A stretch of 64,000 nt of DNA. It comes from Symsagittifera roscoffensis (lineage: Eukaryota > Xenacoelomorpha > Acoela > Convolutidae). Under the pieces are notes generated by a model. It was given only the letters and a program-made list of their open reading frames with translations, was not told the DNA's origin and did no database searches. Where the stretch lies: positions 22,080,701 to 22,144,700 of the forward strand of contig NC_087063.1 in the NCBI RefSeq assembly GCF_963678635.1. The letters are read 5' to 3'. Within the stretch, counting starts at the first letter, position 1. Every line of letters begins with the position of its first letter. This document shows, one piece after another, positions 58,306 through 64,000 of the stretch. Both the position numbers and the translations under genes were made by a program.

Positions 58306-58563
58306 CCACAACGTTCAGTGGGAATACTCAATAATATACCGAAGTTTTACATGAGGACTATTAGGTATAAAATTATACATGGTGACAATTAGGATTATTA
58401 CATAGTGACCATTAGGTATAAAATTATACATGGTGACAATTAGGATTATTACATGGTGACCATTGCTGATCATTTAATACATGGTGACCATAATGATTTA
58501 TACCTAATGGTCATCCATGTATGATAACCCCCCCCGATCCTAACGCACTATATGCATACTACT
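58306..58563. repeat. Right terminal inverted repeat of the Polinton
   Basis: Reverse complement of 37014-37214 but 57 bp longer. It has an extra block of the internal repeat (ATGGTGACAATTAGGATTATTACAT...), and a run of 8 C where the left end has 13 G. It ends GCATACTACT at 58563. Confidence 0.93.
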
Positions 58564-58569
58564 GACATA
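58564..58569. repeat. Polinton target-site duplication GACATA (right)
   Basis: Direct copy of 37008-37013, abutting the right inverted repeat. Confidence 0.9.
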
Positions 58570-59325
58570 TCAAAATAAAGCCCTGAAAATTGTCTTTCTA
58601 CCTTTATGTATAACATTATCAATCTAATTTGAAAAAAATTATGTTTTCGCGTTTTTTCCGAGAAAACGCCAAAAACGCTATTTTTTTGATACCCGACAAA
58701 ACGGATAACCATCAAAACGATTCTGATTTTTTGTTTTTTATTTTAATGTAATTAGAAATAACGTTCCTGAAAACTTCCAAATATGTAAAAAACTTTATTT
58801 AGTTTCTTTTGGAATTTTGGGAAAATAGACACTTTTTACACGAAACCTGCTGTTTTCCACCTTTTTTGTTAAAATGAACCAAAAAAAAATTCGATTCAAA
58901 ATGATAACATTCCGGTTCTAATAATTATTATGGTTTTTGATATCGCTATGCATGATCATTTGAATCATTTTTGCAAATATTTGGTTGCACAATGACCGCG
59001 TCACTAAAACAATAGAAAAATCGTGATTTTCAGGATTTTTTGGGTGGCACCTATCGAAAAAAATTCTATGCCCCTTCCGAATGCTATATATAGCTTTCGA
59101 ATGCTATATCTAAAATTTAATTTGGGTCAGAAACTGAGCATGCGTGAATGATCAACTTCGGCCGCAACGAAGAATTTCCAATTTTTTTTAGATATAGCTA
59201 AATAAATTCCTGGAGTGTTGTAGATTGCAGTACAAGTGTTTTTGATAGTTCTTTATTGCGGAAGAAGTTCGAAAGTCACGTCAGTTCAGCTTCTAACCCA
59301 GTTAATTCAATTTATTTTTTTAAAA
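58570..59325. other. Intergenic DNA with dispersed and inverted repeats
   Basis: About 58680-58800 resembles 36575-36700. Perfect 13-bp arms GCTATATCTAAAA (59103-59115) and TTTTAGATATAGC (59186-59198) enclose a 70-bp loop. No gene. Confidence 0.5.
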
Positions 59326-59359
59326 GCGTTATCGAACAGGTTCAGGTCCCAGATGATGG

Positions 59360-59440
59360 TTCCCAAGTAGGTTCGAGGCCCCCACAAGTAGGTTTGACCT
59401 CCCCCCAGTAGGTTTGAGCCCCCCAGTAATTTGAGCACCC
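59360..59440. repeat. Short degenerate repeat of AGTAGGTTyGAsC
   Basis: AAGTAGGTTCGAGGCCCCC, AAGTAGGTTTGACC and CAGTAGGTTTGAGCCCC occur in succession, then a shortened variant. It is a small decayed tandem repeat. Confidence 0.6.
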
Positions 59441-59499
59441 CAGTGGTAGCAAAGAATAACCGAGGAACAAGTTTGAGTCCTTCGACTCCCCCAATCAAA

Positions 59500-60364
59500 C
59501 AAATCGTCGAACAAATCCACGAATGGGTCGACGAACGGGTCTCAAAATTCTATTAAGGATAAATTGAACTGGTTTTTAATGTAATTTTCCAGATATTATA
59601 GATAAATTGAATCTATCATTTTCGTTATTCAATCGTATACCAATAGTTATACGAGCCGACATCATATCCGAATGTTTTGAATATTTGATGCTACAAATTG
59701 TTATTATCCGAGCAGATCAGAAATAGGGCGACGAAAGAAAGAACAAAAAAAAAATCAGCACGTGCGAAACGACCAGCGACGATCAAAAGCAAAAAGTTTT
59801 GACAGAGTGGAAAATGCTCAAACTCCTATTGAAGTATGCAAAAACACTGAAGACAATTCGAAAAAAAATGACGAAAGATGACATGACAAAAAAGCAGTCT
59901 CCAGAATTGGAAGATACCTAAAAAGCCTTTGAGTGCAGGAAACGAAGTGATAGTAGATCTAGAACTCCCAGCGATAGAAGAACAATCTACAAACGAAACA
60001 GCCGAAATACAATCTACAATTGAAATTCATATAGAAAAATCCAGGAGTGGACCAGTAGTAGTAGCAATGAACTTCAAGCTAAAAAGAGAAGGCAGGCACC
60101 CCCATTTGGTTCGGAAGTTGTATGTATAACGATGTTGAACTTCGAGGGTGTGAGGTGCCTGAAAATCCGGAAGCAAGAGAATCCATCCAAAGCAGGTGTT
60201 TTCTTTGGCGCCTCAATTCTTAGCGGACTGTGTTTAAAAATGTCGATATCTATTCATCAAGCGGCGCAAAGCCTCAACATGTCCTGCAAGTTCTCCGGGG
60301 AACAGATCTTAAATAACACCAACAATTTGCGTTGTGTCTGGGGGGTGCAATTGTTTTAGTGCGT
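59500..60364. other. No supported gene
   Basis: Short charged frames occur (59929-60129 and 60132-60359, plus strand) without recognisable domains. They could be worn exons or remnants. The evidence is too thin to call a gene. Confidence 0.35.
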
Positions 60365-60464
60365 CATCAATGGCCGTTGAGGATGTGCACACGGCCAGTC
60401 ATCAATGGCCGTTGAGGATGTGCACACGGCCAGTCATCAATGGCCGTTGAGGATGTGCACACGG
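60365..60464. repeat. 35-bp tandem repeat, nearly three copies
   Basis: The unit starting CATCAATGGCCGTTGAGGAT repeats at 60365, 60400 and 60435 with no visible differences. It lies about 57 bp from the assembly gap, so the array may be longer or collapsed. Confidence 0.9.
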
Positions 60465-60520
60465 AAATTGTGCGTTTACTTGATTATGCAAATCAGTTTA
60501 CCGAGGTAATTTTTATATCA

Positions 60521-60720
60521 NNNNNNNNNNNNNNNNNNNNNNNNNNNNNNNNNNNNNNNNNNNNNNNNNNNNNNNNNNNNNNNNNNNNNNNNNNNNNNNN
60601 NNNNNNNNNNNNNNNNNNNNNNNNNNNNNNNNNNNNNNNNNNNNNNNNNNNNNNNNNNNNNNNNNNNNNNNNNNNNNNNNNNNNNNNNNNNNNNNNNNNN
60701 NNNNNNNNNNNNNNNNNNNN
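60521..60720. other. Assembly gap (200 N)
   Basis: Exactly 200 undetermined bases, most likely a fixed-size placeholder. Confidence 0.98.
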
Positions 60721-61560
60721 AGGAGGTCTTTGTTTGATTTCTCGCTTTGTTTTGGCTGAATAGCCACTGCATACATTATTTGCCGCTGTTTTCCAAATCG
60801 TATGTTGAAATCAAAATGATTTCATGTGGGATTTCCATCATTTTCCAACAAAAACTGCTAATTTAATTTTTAGGAAGTCGCTTTAGGAAATTGTAAGAAA
60901 TTGTTCATCGCGAGCTGGCACAAAATTCTTGGTCCATAGCAAACCATACAGAAAAAAATTAAGCAGTTTTTATAAAAATTGACAAGAAAAGCTCCTGAAA
61001 AGTTTAGTTTTCTTCGTGAAGTAGTATGAATAGGGTTTGAGAAAAGGAAAAAAATTAACTTAATCTTTTTCTTCAAATTGATTAATATACAATACAATTC
61101 ATAATAAATTTGAGCAATAATAAATTTGTAGAATGTTTTTATGACACAGACTTTCTTTAATCAAGTATCTAGCAAACAGCATAGTCATGATGAAAAAGGG
61201 GCGAAGAGTGTCATGAGGCGACCTTCGGTACCTCATTTACTTATTGCCTTTTTGCAGCCATGCAGCTGTTTTTCACTACCAGTTGTGCTCAAGGCCACCG
61301 GCTTGGCCTATATCGAGTGTCACACTGTGTGTTGTCACTCTGTTGATTTGATACATCGCTTGCTAGATGTAAATTTATTCTAACTCTATTTATAAAGTTT
61401 CCTCTTAGTCGGAGTTTGACTAATAAATATTCAGTTGGAACCAAGTATCAAAATAACTAATCTACCAATACATTATTACGAACAACCAAGTTTTGTCTTC
61501 CGATCAATCCGCCGTTCCTCTGGGAATCTTGGATTGGATAATTCTTCCTGGCAGTTGGGC
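60721..61560. other. Intergenic sequence and possible LTR of the downstream gypsy fragment
   Basis: No gene. From TGTCATGAGGCGACC (61209) to about 61480 the sequence looks LTR-like: it begins TG, has AATAAA near 61422, and lies upstream of a gag-like frame in the right orientation. The partner LTR lies outside the window, so this is unproven. Confidence 0.35.
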
Positions 61561-61562
61561 TA

Positions 61563-63116
61563 AAGGATAATATAAATCCTCAGCATCTATTTGTAGAACC
61601 CACGGAGGTCATTGACGAACCTCCCCCGAGAGCTGAGGCTGTAGGCGCCACGGAAGATGCTGGAGAGGCGAATGCCCGAGTCCTCAGAGATCAAGCGGCA
61701 GTTCGTTGAGTCAACGAATTGAATATCGAGCGCAGACGAAAGTGCCCTCGAATTGGCCTAAACTGGTTTTATCACGAAGCCGAGACCCGGCTGAAGTCAC
61801 GATTATTCTTCGCTCTGTGAAATGAAGGGAAACGACGTTTCGCAGACTATTACTCGCACACGGACATCAGTGTTACCCCTTTTCGTGACTTTCACAATGC
61901 TTGTGAAACGCTGTTTAAGATAGAACGTGATTATACCGTCGAGCGTATTAAACTGTATAACACTATATTCATGTTGGAAAACGATACTTTTTCGGCATTT
62001 TACGCTCGTCTCAGTGCTCAGATAGCTTTGTGTAATTGGCCCCATGCTCAAGAGAGGGATACTTTGAAGGATCTTTTCATTGGACGAATCCGTGATGTGG
62101 ATGTTCAACAGCAACTGATTAAGGCAAAAGTAGACTTGGATGACACTTTTAAACTCGCTTTAAAGTGCGAAAAAGGGGCTAGTACGTCGGCTCGGTTCCA
62201 AAAACTACTCCCACACAATCAGTTTTCCAGCACTATAAAGGTTAAACAAGAGCCCACTTTCTCAACACAGTCGTCTCGAGGAAAACGGAATACTCCTCAG
62301 AATCAATTCAATCGACAAAACACGCAAAGTAACAAAGGCAACAAGGCATGCTATTTCTGTGGTAATTCTTTTAGCCCGCATCACAGAAGGTCGTGTGTAG
62401 CTCGAGAGGTTACATGTAACCTTTGCAAGAAACGAGGTCACTTTGCCAAATGTTGTAATTCATCAAAACGGCGTGTCAATTTGGTTAATGATAGTGAGGA
62501 AGTGGCGGACCCCTCCGTCGATTGTAATTTTATAGATGCTGATTATGATAGTGAACCGGAATACGGTGAATTACAGCTAGAAAGTGCTAACAGGATTGAT
62601 AGTATTGAGCTCCTAAAGTCAAATAAAGGGAAACCAAGAAGCCTCAGTATCCAGTTGCGTACGGAGTTGAGTTTTTTCTACGCAACTGTCGACACTGGAA
62701 GTCCAGTTTCGTTCCTCAATAAGCGTACTTGCAATTTAATACTTCAACGCAACCCGTCCTTTCAATTCCGAGACATTACACGGTACCCTATAGATACTCT
62801 GTATGTCGATTATAATAAGAAACCTATTCGTCTTCTCGGATCAATTTGTCTACCGATCTCGTCTAGTGGCTGGAAAGTAGAGGAGGCTTGTTTCCTTGTT
62901 TCCGAGAACCCAACCCGAAGTCTGTTGGGCTTAGATTTGCAAGATCAGTTAAGCGTGGTGACTACTCAATTGAGGGCAGAACACGTTCAGCAGCTTGAGG
63001 TGAAAGATCAAGATCCGATCTCCGACTATTGGAGTTCATTCTTCGCTAAGAAATATGCTCATGTGTTTAATCGATTAAGAAGATCCAAAAAACCACAAAA
63101 TGTTCACAAATTTTAA
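61563..63116 (+). pseudogene. Decayed Ty3/gypsy Gag-protease
   Basis: One frame runs through this stretch. It is interrupted by two TGA codons (near 61708 and 61819), each at a place where CGA (Arg) would fit, then is open from 61971. It encodes a capsid-like helical domain and two CCHC-type knuckles (CYFCGNSFSPHHRRSC and CNLCKKRGHFAKCC, near 62350-62460). The aspartic protease has ATVDTGSPVSFL (about 62680-62715). The end is garbled by a one-base insertion in an A run near 63090, after which the reading continues in another frame as reverse transcriptase. It is a dead copy. Confidence 0.8.
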
Positions 63117-64000
63117 GTACCCTTTGGTACTGCGTCAGATTAAAGGACAAAAAGTCCCAATTAATATCCAGGACAGAGTCGCTAAAGAATTCAAACAATT
63201 GGTGAAACAGGGTCACATTGAGAAACTAGACAAATGTACGACCGACTATTTCATAGCACCTATTGTATTGACAGCCAAGAAGGATGGCTCGATAAAACTT
63301 GCCTTAATTGCCAAGCCGATGAATGCACAAATTTGGAAGAATAAATACCAGATGCCAAATATTCATGAGCTTATCGATTCGGCCGCTCAGATAATTACCA
63401 AAAACGTACCTGGCAAGGTTTGGTTTACCTCTTTAGATTTGAAATATGCTTTCAGTCAGTTACCATTATTGTCAGTTACCAGTAGTCATTGTAATGTCAA
63501 TATATTGTGTGGGGATGCTACGGGGACCTATCGGTTTAAGACGGGGTTCTATGGCTTGACCGACATGTCGACTGAGTTCCAGAAGGCGATGGATTGTACC
63601 TTACAAGGAATGGAAGGTGTGATTTGTTACTTGGACGACATTCTAGTAGTCACGAAGGGAGATGTTCAAGAACATAACAATTTGGTCGAGAAAGTGATGC
63701 AGAGGCTCGATGCAGAGGGATGGGCACTGAAGTTTAGTGAGTGCGAATTTTCAGTAAATCAGTTAACTCTGCTAGGTTATGTTATAAGAGAGGAGGGTTA
63801 CTCTCCAAATTTTTCAAAGATTGACGCGATCCAATCACTTAAGCCCCCCAGAACTTTGAAACAGCTCGTTCGTTTATGGGGACGCTGAATCATCTCCAAC
63901 GGTTTTTACCTGACTTACATACTTACACAGTTCATTTTCGAGAATCTGTAAAGGATTGTAACAAACATTCTTTTCGATGGGGGAGGAACAAGATAATGCC
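63100..64000 (+). pseudogene. Decayed Ty3/gypsy reverse transcriptase, cut by the window end
   Basis: The frame at 63100-63888 encodes RT fingers and palm: APIVLTAKKDGSIKLALI, FTSLDLKYAFSQLPL (first catalytic Asp), FKTGFYGLTDMSTEFQKAM and ICYLDDILVV (YLDD), then LLGYVIREEGY. A one-base loss near 63868 shifts the register; the next frame reads MGTLNHLQRFLPDLHTYT. A further slip occurs in a G run near 63977. RNase H and integrase would lie beyond the window. The family is Ty3/gypsy, distinct from the giant element. Confidence 0.85.

Larger units (their letters stand above)
37014..58563. mobile_element. Polinton/Maverick element, 21,550 bp
   Basis: Terminal inverted repeats begin AGTAGTATGCATATAGTGCG at both ends, with matching GACATA target duplications outside. 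Inside is the diagnostic gene set: DNA polymerase B (minus strand), retroviral-type integrase, packaging ATPase, adenovirus-type cysteine protease, and candidate major and minor capsid proteins (plus strand). Length and coding content are typical of the group (15-25 kb). Six in-frame stops (in polB, integrase, the minor capsid candidate and the 49397/49814 frame) and at least four one-base slips in T runs indicate a decaying copy. The TIRs also differ by substitutions and internal repeat number, so it is older than the giant retrotransposon to its left. Confidence 0.96.

Noticed and set aside
60365-60464. CRISPR-like 35-bp repeats
   Set aside because: The copies are head-to-tail with no spacers, in a eukaryotic context. 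It is a minisatellite.

Overview
The window is eukaryotic, almost certainly from an invertebrate animal. It is AT-rich and has microsatellites, satellite arrays, an assembly gap and a spliceosomal-type intron. Nearly all recognisable coding sequence belongs to mobile elements, and I found no convincing host gene. The host cannot be placed further from sequence alone.

Layout. (1) 1-5.6 kb: a badly decayed Ty3/gypsy-type retroelement on the minus strand, with gag remnants near 3.4-4.2 kb and RNase H remnants near 0.7-1.4 kb. (2) 5,639-29,661: a young, very large LTR retrotransposon inserted into that debris and transcribed on the minus strand. Its 410-bp TG...CA LTRs look identical and it has a 4-bp target duplication (TTAC). 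From 5' to 3' it carries: LTR, a tRNA-like primer site, a 77-codon ORF, a repeat-rich leader, ORF1 (155 aa), ORF2 (474 aa), a gag-pol ORF of about 2,270 aa (zinc knuckle, protease, RT, RNase H, integrase with GPY/F), a two-helix 62-aa ORF, a 377-codon ORF with no methionine, an envelope-like glycoprotein (872 aa), an orphan 601-aa protein, a long 3' UTR and the 3' LTR. A 5,093-bp direct duplication of leader-ORF1-ORF2-gag raises its size from about 19 to 24 kb. (3) 29.7-37.0 kb: repeat-rich intergenic DNA. (4) 37,014-58,563: a 21,550-bp Polinton/Maverick with terminal inverted repeats and a 6-bp target duplication (GACATA). Protein-primed-type DNA polymerase B and an NLS-bearing protein lie on the minus strand. 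On the plus strand is a tightly packed series: PC4-like protein, possible HUH protein, DxE exonuclease-like protein, small proteins, membrane protein, packaging ATPase, integrase, minor capsid candidate, basic protein, major capsid candidate and adenovirus-type cysteine protease. (5) 58.6-61.2 kb: repeats and a 200-N gap. (6) 61.2-64.0 kb: a second decayed Ty3/gypsy fragment on the plus strand, cut by the window end.

How the parts work. The giant retroelement looks like a retrovirus-like element with a structural/enzymatic block (ORF1, ORF2, gag-pol) and a downstream accessory/entry block (no-Met ORF, glycoprotein, 601-aa protein). Neighbouring ORFs overlap by only a few bases. The Polinton has the full replication and virion set, but six in-frame stops and at least four one-base slips in T runs show that this copy is decaying. 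Its plus-strand genes are joined by very short gaps or overlaps, four of them exactly 11 nt long.

Most worth a second look: the multi-ORF giant element with its internal duplication and methionine-free ORF; the repeated 11-nt overlaps, intron and internal satellite array of the Polinton; and the possible HUH-type protein it carries.
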